Positions 23,294-37,283 are shown, counted from the first letter of the stretch. The stretch: DNA of 64,000 nucleotides from Apostichopus japonicus (GCF_037975245.1 NC_092576.1:44801111-44865110), one strand, 5' to 3'. A program made the numbers and translations. The notes: a model not told the origin generated them from the sequence alone.

Positions 23294-23713
23294 TTAAACA
23301 AGGAAACAAAAAACATTATCCAACTGGGAAACAAGCATCATAGAAAATATGTACACACGAGAAAATAAAGTGCTTTCTCGTAACATTATATATTCCATTA
23401 CAACTGATATCATGATATTATATCTAACGCGCTTCTTCGTGAAGCTACCCGCACAATTGAATCTTGCAAAGTTGTACATTCCTCGATGTTTATGGCCATT
23501 TTTAATTACAAAATGGTCATTTTGAGTACATTTTCTTTTCAAGCTTTTGTACTGCAGCTGGAACGCACGCAGCTTACCAGGATTGAACACAAATGTACAT
23601 AGACACGAGAGGCAGACGACAGGATTCTTATCCATAAGCAACATAAGTCGCATTGCATTTTGATGCACGTAAATCAGAGCGTATGGTATGATAGCAGTGA
23701 CCGTCGTAAGCAA
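23294..23713 (-). CDS. Hypothetical 139-codon ORF, doubtful
   Basis: This is the longest unexplained open frame in the region, lying between the inverted arms. The translation begins with a hydrophobic stretch (LTTVTAIIPYALIYVH) and has a basic, cysteine-containing middle and a hydrophobic end. No family is recognised and there is no splice context that would decide its start. It could be a remnant of a membrane protein, part of the element between the inverted arms, or chance. Confidence 0.18.
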   Translation of the reverse strand: MLTTVTAIIPYALIYVHQNAMRLMLLMDKNPVVCLSCLCTFVFNPGKLRAFQLQYKSLKRKCTQNDHFVIKNGHKHRGMYNFARFNCAGSFTKKRVRYNIMISVVMEYIMLRESTLFSRVYIFSMMLVSQLDNVFCFLV

Positions 23714-23744
23714 TACAATAGCAATATATCAAGTGTTTTCTAGG

Positions 23745-24052
23745 TTGATGGTAAATGTGATAGTATCGAAATTCAATTACAAAACCAAACATCCAAATTA
23801 ACCAGACATAAATCCGATATAAAAAGCTAGTTCGATAAATGCATCCACTATTGCATGTATTTCCATGATAGCCGTGTTAAAACCTGAACGTACAACTGAT
23901 TTGCCATACGTTCTGACTTGAATATTTAATTCACACTTATATACAGTTTACTTAAGTTTGTCCTTTTTCCAAGTATGAGTCAGATCAACAGTAAATGTAG
24001 TAATCAATTCAAATTTATTAATAATTATCCAACCAAAGCAGAGGTCATATTA
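23745..24052 (+). repeat. Right arm of long inverted repeat (block B)
   Basis: Inverted partner of 21793-22095 and direct match to copy A around 1600-1870. Direct similarity to copy A continues to about 24130. Confidence 0.6.
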
Positions 24053-24130
24053 CATATACAATAGCATCGCAACGTTGGCTACTTAATGTATAAACTGATG
24101 ACGTAGAACCCTTGCAACGCCTTTTCAAAT

Positions 24131-27100
24131 TAATCTACTTGAAAGAGCGCTTATGTGAATTCTTAAAGAATGAAATGGGCTACAGTGATATGTTTGTATT
24201 ATTAGTTACCTTAACGGATTAATTGATTAATCACTTGAAGAATTTAAGTACATCATTCAATCAGAAGAAAACTGTACCGAGTTCCTCTTTAAGCTGTTTA
24301 TTTAAGATGTGCTTCTTCTCGAGTCCCAGACTATATTTCTAATAGTCGAAGCATTTTTGGTTTGTTTATTGGTAAATATATGAAGATTTCTTCGAGATTC
24401 GCTGCGAAATTTTACAGGAAAAACTTAATTTAGCAGTCACTCCTTATTAATATTCACCCAGCAGCTGTACGTAGTCCCTGTTTTCATGATCTTATAGACT
24501 TCAGTCAAATAGCTGATATTTGACTGTTTACACCAGTAGTTTTGGATTAAAGGTTAATAGGCTGCGAGTTATCTTTATCGAAGAAACCCATGGGTCAGTC
24601 CAAGTCAATTAATGATGGGTTGTACTCTGGTTATTGATGTGAAAGTAGTCAATTGGCTTATAAGAAGTAAATTGTTCTGGTTGTTAAATATTTGACCAAA
24701 TACAATGATATCAAGCAACAGTGAATCGAGTACAAGTACGAGTACTTAAGCATCAGAGTGCTGGTTCGAACTAATGAGTGCGAGTTCTGTACCGATCTTT
24801 TTGAAAAAAAAAGTACTTGAGTGCAATTCTAGTGCCAAGTGCTTTTCGAGTACTACAACACTAGAACATAGCTTCTGACAAAATTTCACGATTTTTTTTT
24901 TAGTGTCAATTACAGATACAAGTTAAAAGAAACTTGGCAACACCAAATCTCTCCCGAAATTGAAAAAAAAATACGGATTCCGATAATATTAATCTTCTTT
25001 ACACTGTACTTGAGGTACTGTTTCATATAATTAAACGTAAAAGGGAAGTAAACACTCAGTGGTTGTTTGGAATGGTTCAAGTCCACTCACGACAGATTCA
25101 CACTAAATTGTGGCTGTAAAAAAGGTATTTGGAAGGAGCTTCTATGCCATAACCGCCTTGGCTATACATTGATATCCATTAAGTATACATTCAATTTGGC
25201 TCACCTTAAGGGGATAACAGCTTTTTTCTCTTCAGTTGTCCTTAAAAAGTAATACTGATTAAATCCAACCTTCACCTCTATCCGTCATAGTCATTTGAAC
25301 TTCCTCTTTTAGTTCATTTTATTAGCTTTATTCTTTTGAGAACCGCGAAACTTAGTACAATCCTGCTAACTACGACAGATTCCTCCAAAGTGCGTGCAGT
25401 CTGTCCTAGTCAATGATGTATGACTGTACCAAACAAGAATTATAGCTAGGTGTTACCTTTCAATTGGTTAGATCAACAAACCAGCACTGGATGGTATTCA
25501 GGGTAACTGAAAAATTTGCATAGAAATGCTGTTATAATTATTCATTCAGCCTTGTCGTTTTGGTAAATTGTACATCGTATGACATGGTTCCAGACTTGCG
25601 TGGTATAAACAGCAATGTTTTACACGTATACATTGCAAATCGAAAGATAAGCATATAGTATATACATCATACGTGTTTTTCTTCCATTATATATGTAAAC
25701 TTATACAATTGAATCAAAGACCACGATGTTCACTACTTCGAGTAGTGACATATCACACACTAAGCTATAGGGAAGGTAAAGTTTAAAAGTTAGTTATTTT
25801 GACCTGTTGTAATATTTTAATTTTCATATTCAATAGAGGTACACTTTCAATTTTTGGGATATATGCGTTAAGGAAACTATACAACCTTACTTATCGTCTT
25901 ACATGACTATGTTCAACATTAAGTGTTCACATAATATACGGTAGATATCATTTCTTTTGTACTAAATGAGGACTGAATTCACAACATTTCCCCCTGAATT
26001 GCACAGTTAAGCCCTATTCCTAGCTGTAACCTACGTAAAATTCAGTGACGCGGTTAGCTACACTCTAATAATTTAAGTCTGCATGTACTTGAATTGTGCA
26101 GAACGTTTGAAATGGCGTCTTATACATTGTAAAAGTGTGTAAGTGGCATGTGAACTGAGAATACAATTGTGCAGAGAGCGAGGCTGATATTGAAAGTATA
26201 CAATCTCGGCAGAACCATAGACATTTTTATACAGAAAGAATGACTATTCGATGACAAATAAGAGACAATAGTCCAACAGGAATATTAAATAATTACATCA
26301 CTCAGGGAACATTGAAGGCCGAAACAAGAACGTCAACAATTTCTTGAACGTATTTCGACAACTGATTAATTTATATTTTCTTCTCTGATCAGTCAAATGA
26401 CCTACGGGTAAAATTTACAATTCTTTAAGATATATTCTTCTAGTTGCATTATATAATCTTTTAATTCTTTTCTTCTCTCTATTGTTTCAGGCGGGTACCA
26501 TCATTTGCGTAAAGGGTTAAATATTATTCCCACTGTGAGTGGAAGGTTGTTGCGTTGTCCACAAATAGCAGTGATCCTATACTTCCCATCTGAATATAAC
26601 CTTCACCCTATTTCCTTACAGGACCTACCAACGGTAGCTGTGGTGCGATTTTCTCTTCCAAACAGGTTTGCAATACGGAGTTTTCATCCAGTCAGATTGC
26701 TCGTGACGTCACCATCAATAATGACCATTACTTGGAAGTTGGAAGACATATACGGAATCAGAAGGATGATACGATTCATTGGTCTTAAAATGCCAAAACA
26801 TCAATGAGTTCATTGACGTCACTGAAACATGTTGCTTAAGCTGAAGAGATTAATTGTTGTTGATTGACCTGTGACACTTAGTTAAGTATAGTTACTGGGT
26901 TTCATTCCAAACGCCCTAACTTTATTTTCAATGCTTGGAACAAATGTCAACCTTAGTTATGATACATACGCTACATTCCATTTGGGTTTGTGTTTAAATG
27001 GTTAGGCAACACGCATTTCAGTCATTGATTATGTGGTATTAAATATGTGTATCCATAAGTAATATTACGTGATTATGTACCATGATGCCCCTAGGTAATA

Positions 27101-30100
27101 ACTGTTAAAGGTAATTCAATAGTTGTTAAGCAGTATTCGATACTACGACAATGTTAGTTGCAACTTTGTAAAATGTGTTTGATAACCCATATGCCTCATA
27201 ATGCTATATCGATCATTACCCACACAGGTATCAGAACTGTGAAATTAATTTTAGGCATATTATTAAAGAAGTTGGTGATGTCATATTTTTTTCAGGATAC
27301 TATAATAAAATGATTAACACTAATAGGGTAGTAATTGTCAGTAGACAAGTGGTACCAACATGCGAAATACTTTTTGTTTGACTTAACACGATGATTAATC
27401 AGTTCCATTTGTTTACTTTCTGTATTATATATTATTCGCCGTCTGACCTGAAATGTCGCGAACAAATTATCTCGAACAATCTTAACAATACCGTTATACT
27501 TGAACGTGTAGCAAAGGTTCAGCGTAAGAAAAGACACAACAAAAGTGTAAACACACTTACTTAAGCAAAACGATTTCGAGCGAATCATTCTCCATTGTCT
27601 TGCATTTTTTCATTTTCTCAGTACTATACGTATGTCTATGAATTCCGATTATTGTTAAGCATGATACGGGTCAGTAGCCAATCATAGTAAACCGTTAACG
27701 GTTTTGACTACGGCTTTCTTGTTACTGATTACACACATATGTACAGTCTGCTGTTTTAGTACGTTCAACAGATAGTGTTACACTTTACCATTTTCCCACG
27801 TGTTCTGTTTGCTACCACTCCCATGAAGATCAAAACATTTTGAAAACCAAATTAAACAAAAAGGGCAAAGTTAATGGTTCAAGTTCATGTACTGATTAAG
27901 CTCGATACAGTTACGAATACCTCGTATAAATGAAGATCATTTGAAGATGAACTATTTAATATGTCGTAACGATTGATATATGGGAATGTAATAAGAAATC
28001 GCCACATTACATCATACTCCCTAGTTCATGAAATACATTGCAACGATGGTATTTGACAAACAGTAGTGCGCTTCTAGAAACATGCGCTTCTAGAAACATG
28101 ATATTCTTGTTGTACAGTGTAAATTTAACACACATATTCCGATCTACAACCTGCAAACCAATTACAACCCCGTCTTAACATTTTTCTCAATCTAACTGGA
28201 ATCAATCAATTCAAATATGGTTAACTGCAATATGGTTAAATGTATGATAAGGTTTGTCTAACTAACGTAGCCTAGAGTTAAAGATATCACTGATTGATTA
28301 TGTTGAAAATAGTTGGTTCACTCGTACACTAAGTGTAAAGTATGTTGCCCAATTCAATGAAAGCCGAACGTCAACTCCAAATTCAGCATGTTGTAGTGTT
28401 TCTTATGTTAACGTTTAAAATACGCAAATTAGAATGTTCATTGTGTTCATGGTGAGATATCCATCTTCTTAGCAATGCTGTTGAGTTAGTTGTGTAGCCT
28501 TAGTTCCATATCTAACAGCAGCATTGCGATGCTTACCAAAGCCGTTATTGCATTGACTACAATCTGTATTCAGTTGCTTGCCAAAAATAGTTATGTTGCT
28601 TGAGTGTATGATTGCACGGATGCATCGGGAAAGGCTGTGTAGCCGTGTGTGTGGATGTAACTTCAAGCTGTATGGTGTATATTTTGCTCAAGAGTTAAAC
28701 TGAATGAAATAACAAAAAAGTGTATTTCTCATTCAGGCGATGTGGTGTCTTGTCATTTTAAACCATAGTATACGCAGCTCGATGTAAATGGTGTTATTTT
28801 TTTTAGACATGAGGAAATCGGTAAAAATGTTAGATTGGGGTTGCTTTTTTTTAAATCAATGAACCGCAAGAATATGATGAGAACGTTTCTTCTTGTTATC
28901 ACAAAGCTGTTCGAGTTACAGCACAATGCTCATGACAGTAAGACCTATCTTCATTAACATGTATCATGTGAAATTTATTTATTTACCTTGGAAAACTTAT
29001 TTATCCAGTCAATTAATAATGTGTTACCGTGTGTTTATTGCATGATAAAGCACGATATTGGGTATAACTCATAAAATGCATAAGGTCGAATACGGAGTGC
29101 ATCCATCGATAGGGTTATACCCCGTGCGTTCGTTCACACAAAGCACTAAATAAACATTAACCAGCAACTAGACTGCAATAGTTACGAAATGGTACCACCT
29201 TAAATAAAATTGCTACGCTGCAACTGATGGTGGCGCTGCGCTTACATATTGTCTAGAGTTCCTGTTTCGTTCATTATATTTTAGGGCAGGTTGTTGTATG
29301 CGTTATTTCATCGGTAACGCTCTGATAAAATAACCATTGTTTTGTGTCATCTACTATCTCTCACCCCCGTATCTGATATCAAAAGACTGTGACCAACTCA
29401 ACACATATCATACGACTTGATAAGGCAATTACGCTGCAATGTTTGCGAAAGATTTCCACGTAACGAATAATCGTCCGTATTACTACCGCATGGACATAGT
29501 TTCCTATATTAGGGTCTTATACCAAAAACCACCAAAGAACGTTTTTTGCCGCCGATTATTTAGCGAAATTTAAGGAAAAGAATTATCGTCTTGAAACTGT
29601 TTTCTTGTTGTATCTGATTTATAAACTATAAGTATTTACTCCCTGCTTTGTATCCTCAAATAAGTTTCATTATTGGATAAACCATAGTTGAAGACATAAC
29701 AATTGATTTTTTTATTTACAATAAATTTGATGTAGTACAGCATTACAACAACATATATTTGGCAGGGTTTGATTTATGAAATATGGTTTGAGGACAGCGA
29801 GCAGGGAGGAAATCACAACTTACATTGTTGATACATGTAGGAAAAAAGTATCTGAAGCACAATTTACAGACTGACAAAAACATTTTCTTCCCACCATCAT
29901 GTTTATGTCATCAATGATGTTACAGCACGGTCGGGAAAAGTCACCAGTCTCCCGTTGCCTTATATGGCGTCATACTACATTATGAAATATTGATCACATC
30001 ATCTCATAAACATGTATTCACAAATATCATTCCGACAGCCAAAAACAGAGGGAGAGTGCGGCCTGAATGCTGAACAATGCACGTGTCACTGAGTAGACCG

Positions 30101-33100
30101 TCACTCTTTCCCATGGCTATATCAAATTGTATATTTGTAGCGTCGTGTTTACGTGTGTTGTTGTGTATGGTATAAATCGACAAACCATCAGGAAAGCATG
30201 AAGCAGGATTTTAACGTGAAAGAGATAATTTAAGTTGTGACGATTAAGCTAAGGAATATAAACATATATAATTCAAGGGGAAAAATCAATGTTGGGGAAA
30301 AAAACCTGTTCACCCGAATGTACGTGATTATAATTTTTGTTTATCTTTCTCTAAATTTTAGCGACATGATGTATTTACTGTTAAGCTGTTACCTATAGGT
30401 ATTTATGATTATGTTGCAAAGGAAGTACTACAAGACTTTTATTCAATATTTAAAGTACGTTGATTATTTGAAATCTTAATAATCAACAACCAATGTTTAC
30501 AACGCTATATGTATTTTTTGGATTTTTAATTGGTGAACCAAGGAGCTGCCATTTAGTAGTGTGTTATGGCCAGGCATTGGATATTAAACATATAAAAATG
30601 GTTACAGGTCAGTTGAGGGAGTTCAAAACTTGATGTCTTTTAGAACATTAACTCAATAATACGCTGATGTAGCATGGACATATGTTATATAGAAAGAAAA
30701 ACCCTGTTGTTTTTGGTAGTGTCCATAGGTCATTTGATGTAACAAGCGGTGAAAGTGTAAAAGCCAAGCCAGAAATTAGTAGGGCGGACATAGATGGATA
30801 TATATTGATATATGTATGCAGTCTTCTTTGAAGACTTACGTGGGGTCAGCAGAGGTCAAATTAGGTATGTATTTTTAAGTCTAAAGTAGTAAATTCCCTA
30901 AGATCTACTAAAATACCCCAATCGTGTTCTTGTTTTAAACTTATGTCTGCCTGTCACACAGTAGTACTTGATAAGACAAAATGTAATGTGATAATACAGT
31001 AAATAAGTTTCTTTTCCTGTACTCGATTTAAGTTTATTTTGAAGTGTGTATTGCTTATTTGTAACCCATTAAAGGCAGTATGCATATATTTGAGTTGTGT
31101 CGAGATACATAGTTGAATTTGTGTGGTAACATTAGCATATCTCTGCATTCATCAGAAAACATCCGACGATGAAAGTTGAGTTAATTACTTGATCATTGTG
31201 TTAATACTGTGCATGTTGTTAGAGGTAAGGATTTACTTAAGGTTGATGGCTGTGCCAGTTTTAACATTTTTTTCTCTTTGAGGGGTTGGAAGGGTTTGAG
31301 AGTAGAAGGGGCGGGGGGGGGGTTATGATGATGGTAGCGTTTTTCATTCGCTGTCACTGTGTTATATTAGAAACAGCTACAACAGTGTATTTAATGGGGG
31401 GGGGGGTGAAGGAGCTAGGGGAGTTTTACTGAATTGATATTGTAAAATGATCAGTTGATATCTTTCATCTGTAGCTAGTCATTAGCATTTGATTGAGAAG
31501 TAATTACATAACTTCAGACTTTTCGTGCATTGACAAGTATCTGTGTCCTGAGTGATTTTTTACTGACTTGAACTACTTTTACAATTGTGTAGTACCTTGG
31601 GACAGCCTGGTATCTTAGTAAGCTTGTAATGTCTTCTTAATTCCACATCGATATCCTACTACATGTGCTTTGATCTGCTGCACCCATTCAGTCCTATTTA
31701 TATATTGTATGATGTAGCGAAGCCTATGTATATCATTGTATTGTTTTCCATTTACTTACTTTATGATTATTATGATAATCCTGTTTTAAGGGGACAGTTT
31801 ACCACACAGTATAGCCTCAATACGGTTCCATGCTTCGAACAAAAAAAATTTCCAAAGTTTCCAAATTATATATCTTAATCAACTAGTTGACATAAGTAAC
31901 TTTTATTCACGTCACATTGTGCAGCAACATTTTGAGACAGTCTTGTCTGATCATTTATAACGTCTGATCTACCTATCCTACTACACTCCATGTACATATC
32001 TTAGCTTCACCAACTTGAAACAATTTGGATTAAAAAGACGGCCGCCGCACTTGTGACTGATAGCATTTCGGTCCATAAACGTTCCGTAAATTGGCGTTTA
32101 AGCGCACAAGGTTATGTGATCGCTACGGATTTCTTTCCCAATTACGTAGACGTTGAACTTGTTCAACCAGAAAGGTGATTTCGACCACTTTTTCGACCAG
32201 TAAAACAACAGAGGACAAGTGACTGCAACAATGAGGAATACTTTGCTGCGGAAAATAAATATTAAGAGAGGTACAACCCAACCATAGTGGTTATCTAATG
32301 TCTCTTATATTATCTTCTTTATACATTTTTATAATGCAGAATCTTGTCTACTACGTGGCATATCAGAGAACTAGTATGCCCCTTTCAGTGCATGGTGGTA
32401 ACAAATACCCAGTACACAAGACCATAACTATTGGAATCTAGGGGCACGTGGCTAGTACATTCAACCCCAGACCGCAATTTGTTTTTCTTAAATGGTTTAT
32501 AAATGTCAGATACTTTTTACGAGTGAGTGGCATTTTCTGTATCACCATGTGAGCTGACAATAACCCTACACACTGATGTATATTTACATAAAAACGACTC
32601 TTGCTAAGCTGATCAATGTTTTGTGGAAGCGTATGACCACATCAACATGTTTAACATGCTAAGAGAGCAGTGTATTTCACTTCATGCATACGAAGACAGT
32701 TGTAGGAACATGGAAACAAATGAACGTTTTAGGAATAATGTTCAGAGACAACATACAAACACTGTTAAGTTCGTGTTTGACTATTTTTATTTGGACGATA
32801 TGTCACAATGTGGTGGGTCTCTAGCACTGCTATCAAGTTTCACCAAGCAATTGATATGTATTAACACAAATTCATACTATTCACTGGTGAATTAAGGCAC
32901 AGATAGAGGTCCCTTAACTGAAATACACGTTTCTAAAATGGGATAAGGAAAAAAAGGTCGCCCTCACAGAAAAAAACAATATCGAGCTCCGGTTACCCAT
33001 GGTCTTAACATATGTTACAATATAATACTTTAAGTCAACCAGTAAGCAAGTTTCTTACGTTTATTTACATTGCTTGTAATGAGAATATTGTTTTTTTTTT

Positions 33101-33236
33101 AACAATTGCTGAAAACTTAATGCTTTCACTCTTTGTTTCGTTACGAATTGTAACAGTTTTAGGAAAATTGATCTCCATGAGTGATACTCAATCAAATGGT
33201 GAGTGAATAATCACTTTATTTGATTTGTTGCCATTT
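24131..33236. other. Nine-kilobase stretch without recognisable genes
   Basis: Only short, unconvincing ORFs. Small items: recurrent GAGTAC/AAGTAC motifs near 24727-24860, an exact 16-bp tandem duplication at 28067-28098, G-runs near 31308 and 31396, and an unrecognised 90-codon plus ORF at 32623-32895. No tRNA, rRNA or known transposon was recognised. Confidence 0.4.
26490..26805 (+). other. Candidate small exons, unproven
   Basis: A pyrimidine tract ending TTTCAG precedes 26491, a donor-like GTGAGT follows about 26534, and another acceptor (CCTTACAG) lies at about 26622. The stretch after it is open in two frames for over 50 codons; one reads GPTNGSCGAIFSSKQVCN, which looks protein-like. 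No family is recognised, so this remains a weak candidate. Confidence 0.15.
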
Positions 33237-33323
33237 CCATAGGCGTACGAGGCGGCGGGGCAGGGGGGCAGACTGCCCCCCCCCCCTCCCAAATCTCCAG
33301 AGATTTTTTTTTCTCCTCTTAGG

Positions 33324-33385
<62 letters not shown>

Positions 33386-33485
33386 CACTATCTAAGCGGA
33401 GCGCCAGAAGCGCGTAGCGTAGAAGCAAATTTTTGGCAAATGCCTCTCAGATTGCCGGAAACGGCACTTCCGAGGCCTTGCAAGT
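33237..33485 (+). mobile_element. DNA-transposon-like debris with CATAGGCGTACGAGGCGG end
   Basis: Starts CATAGGCGTACGAGGCGG, passes through G- and C-rich runs and TTTCTCCTCTTAGGC, a (TA)n run (33325-33382), then GACACTATCTAAGCGGAGCGCC, a sequence shared with the hAT-like elements. The same end appears inverted at 34998-35016. No target duplication could be matched, so class and boundaries are uncertain. Confidence 0.45.
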
Positions 33486-33884
33486 TGCACCTAAACATTC
33501 TTTATTTTATAATCGCACGTTTTAGAAATTTACACTTCCCCAAAAATTTGGTAAATTAGAAGAAGAAAAAATGGTAACATCACTTTGAAGGGGAAAAATG
33601 GGACAGTATATTTTTTAAGCTCCTATTTAGTTACCTTATTTATTATTTTAACACAGTACTCAGCTACCTCCAGAAAAAAAAAAAAAAACATACATTGTTC
33701 AACGACACTTAGGCGGGATAATGTCGCTGTGTCGCCTAAGACTGCAATTTGTCTCACAAGAAAAGTATAAAATATAACAAAGAATATGATAAACCTGTAC
33801 TTCTAGGCTTGTAGGCACTCCCCCCCCCCCACCATCCATGGAAAAGAAAATGTTTCTTATATACACTCATTATGAGTTGGGGAT
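33486..33884. other. Non-coding stretch inside the transposon nest
   Basis: No gene. It holds an A-run near 33675, a short inverted pair (TTAGGCG...CGCCTAA, near 33709-33740) and a C-run near 33820. Confidence 0.4.
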
Positions 33885-33892
33885 GTCCAGGT

Positions 33893-34546
33893 CAAGGGCG
33901 GCGGAAGCACTTTTATTCTGGGGGGGCACCGACATCAAAGGGCACTTTGCAAAAATTCGATTGGAATGATACAACCTTATATTTAGTACCCTTTATAACT
34001 CTTATTGTATTATCTTATTTGTGTATACACATCACTCCATCAACGCCACCCCCCCCCCCCCCTAAAGGAAAATATGCATACTAGCACTGCAATATCCAAA
34101 GCGCAAATTGGGAAACAAGGAAGTTTTCTTTTGAGACAAAATGAGGTGAAAACATGCTAGTTGCTAATGTAGGAATCTTCCGAATTAGAGTTTTTTTTTT
34201 CTTGTTAGTATCTTAACAAATTTTTTCCATTCGAAATAGCTTTGAGTTTGACCAACAGAAATTCATTAAAAGTCACGGGCTTAGCCAGGATTTGCAAAGT
34301 TTTATGCACGACTATCTGAGCGGAGCGCCACCATCAGTTGGCGCGGAGCGTACTAGAAAATTTTTGGTTTTATAAACCCCTCAGATGGCCGGGAACGGCC
34401 CTCCCCGAGTGTTCATTCTGGTTCCCTGGCCTCTTGCTAACTTGAGGCACCTCAATTTTTATGTAGAAAAAAGGCACATTTTTTAACCTGAGGAAAAGTG
34501 GAGGGAACGTGCCCCCTGTGCCCCCCCCCCGGTTCCGCCGCCCTTG
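33893..34546 (+). mobile_element. Non-autonomous hAT-like DNA transposon, 654 bp
   Basis: Terminal inverted repeats CAAGGGCGGCGGAA (33893 onward) and TTCCGCCGCCCTTG (ending 34546) match exactly. They are flanked by a perfect 8-bp target duplication GTCCAGGT (33885-33892 and 34547-34554). An 8-bp duplication with CA..TG-ended GGGCGG-type repeats is characteristic of hAT elements. There is no transposase coding capacity. It contains the GCGGAGCGCCA...TGGCGCGGAGCGTAC hairpin-like core shared with the 63.1-kb element and with fragments at 22.3 and 33.4 kb. Confidence 0.88.
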
Positions 34547-34721
34547 GTCCAGGTATGCAATTGACTAGTTTGAAAAAAAATTGATCAAGCAAAAAGCGTG
34601 GTAGCTCAGATGAACTGCGCTTACGGTGGTGTTACACGGAAATATTCGGGCATCATGATGCTAAATAAAGAAAACCATGGAATTGTGGGGCAAAAATTTG
34701 AAAAAGATTCGGGCAAGCTAC

Positions 34722-34969
<248 letters not shown>

Positions 34970-35019
34970 TTTGGGGGCAGTCTGCCCCCCATGCCCCCCG
35001 CCTCGTACGCCTATGGGGT

Positions 35020-36535
35020 CACATAAAACAAATAATATACAAAATTTATTGCACTGTATTTGTTCAATACAATAAGTAAGGTATCCATGATATACATAGA
35101 GAATGTTAAATAAGTGTCCGTTTATGTTCCACACTGTATACGTTCCTATCGGTATGGTATATAGCAACTATTCCTGCAGGAAAATATCTACATCAGACAC
35201 TAACATTTATAACATGCGCTAAAAATGTAATATTCCAATGTTGAACGAAAGGCCATTAAAACCAAAAGAACATGTACATAACATCCCAATCTTTCTGATT
35301 TTCATTTACATACACAGAAAGCATTTGTTCTAACGTACGGTCGAACCGTTCTACTAAACCGTCTGACGTACTGTGGTCTATATGCAGTAGTTCTTGTCTT
35401 TTCTATCCCTAGTAACTTACAAAAACAATTCATGAATATGGTTTCGAATGACCATTAATTGCGGTAGAATCCAAAGAAAGATGAGAGGCCAAAGAGAAGT
35501 AATGACACAATTGTTAGTTTTCATCAGTTAATTTTATGGTACCGACTATAAACATATGTACTTTCAAAGAGAAAATCGAGAATCAGTAACAAAGCACTAA
35601 GCTGACGGTAGGCTTTTAGGTTTTGTAACGTATGTAAGTTACTTAGCACTAGTTTCGTTATCCAACCTCTGGCCTAGACCGATATCAGCTGGCCCAACAT
35701 AAGTCTTAGTAGAATTACCACGACCATGTTCTCGTTGCATTTTTCACAATCGTTAAGCCTAACGTTAGCCGATGTGACACAAATAAGGCCATGCCACCAA
35801 ACAATAAGATTTACCATAGGCCTATAACGGATCTGAACGGCTCTTAGCTAAACGTAGTTGAAGAGCCGATGCAGTAGACTAGAGATATGCAAATGAGAAG
35901 AAATGCAAATTTAAAGGTGGCAAGCCTTACATGTAGGGGAATATAATGCTTCTGTGTGGGATCGAAAACTCAGGTGACCTTATATTTTTGGCTGAGGGAG
36001 GGGAGGGGGTGGGGCAATTGAGGACTGATTTGGAGTGAAAACATTAGGGAATCTGTGGTGTTCACTCAAGTAAGTGATGTGATAACACATGAAAGATGAA
36101 GTAAAACGCATTAAGTATATTTCGAGGTGTGTTTGTCAGCATTAAATAAGTGCAGTGACATGTACATATGGTAGTTTAATAATACATGGTGGATATCACA
36201 GAATCATTGTGGATCGAGGGTTTAAGCCAAACAGGTAACCTCACCTCCACCAACCCTTCCACTCAGATTGAATTATAAGTTAGATAAAAAGACCCCATTT
36301 TAACTAAATTTGAAGCAATGAGAAAAAAAAGAAGTCCAATCTGCATGGGTCTCAAGCTCCAGATTTGTTATTATTTTAGGATGATGTTGGCATACATGTA
36401 AAGACAGTAATGCAAATATGAATGGATGCTGCTTGGATAAAACACAGAGCAATGTTGGCCTACTGTAACACAGACATACCCAAACAATTATTGCACTGAT
36501 TAGTGCATATACATGATGAGTGGTAGTAATTACAT
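35020..36535. other. Non-coding stretch, nothing recognised
   Basis: No coding similarity, RNA gene or repeat was recognised. A G-rich run occurs near 35995-36013. Confidence 0.4.
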
Positions 36536-37013
36536 TTATTTTGTTTTGCATAGACACTTCTGGATAAATGCATGGTGCCTGCGGGCTCCTGGCGTAGTCT
36601 GGACCCAGTGTATGACCATGGTGGAGTTTAAGATGGCAAGATTATCCTTCAGCCTGCGGATATTAAATCTGGTTGTGTTCAGCCGTGCATGCACAGACTC
36701 GATCCCTTGTTTACCTTACCAGCCTAGTCCAGTGTTCCATGTTGTTGTGAAGGGTATAACATGGTCTGCCAGGATGTGTCATTTTACCATGAAGGGTATA
36801 TGGTCTTCCAGGATGTGCAATTTTGGTGGAACTGTCTCATCTGGAAAGTTTTTCTGAAAGAAATTCAAGTAGCTTTTGATGGTTAAATCTGTTAGAAAAT
36901 GAAACCAAAACATAGTTTATCCCATATTACCTTCCTTTTTAAAACTTCACACACAACAATTTCAGCTTTCATCAACCATATACCAGCCATATGATTGGTC
37001 AGAAAGTCATAAT

Positions 37014-37263
37014 TGTTGGATAGTTACTTAGCGCCACCAAATAATCTGTTTACGATATAGTTTGATATATGTTAATTTATGCATACCTTAATTTGAATGG
37101 TATGGTTTGTGTTATGTAACGTCTACCAAGGTTTCTTGGAGAACACGTTCTTGTTAAAAGCTCACAATACATTACGTTAACCGTTTAGACGGATCATTTG
37201 CGTTATACTGTTTTGTGAAGTATTCCTATAAGTTTGTTAGGTTGTCCCGGGACCGACACAACA
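37014..37263 (+). repeat. 5' LTR of the Ty3/gypsy element
   Basis: 250 bp, begins TGTTGGATAG and ends GACACAACA. It should contain the element's promoter; a TATAAG-like sequence lies near 37227. Confidence 0.97.
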
Positions 37264-37265
37264 AC

Positions 37266-37283
37266 TGGCGACGAGGATGGGAT
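37266..37283 (+). other. tRNA primer binding site, tRNA-Ser(GCT) type
   Basis: TGGCGACGAGGATGGGAT begins two bases after the 5' LTR. It is complementary to the 3' end of animal tRNA-Ser(GCT) including CCA, as known from general tRNA sequences. Confidence 0.8.

Noticed and set aside
24755-24800. GGTTCGAAC word resembling a tRNA B box
   Set aside because: No A box at the right distance and no cloverleaf can be drawn.
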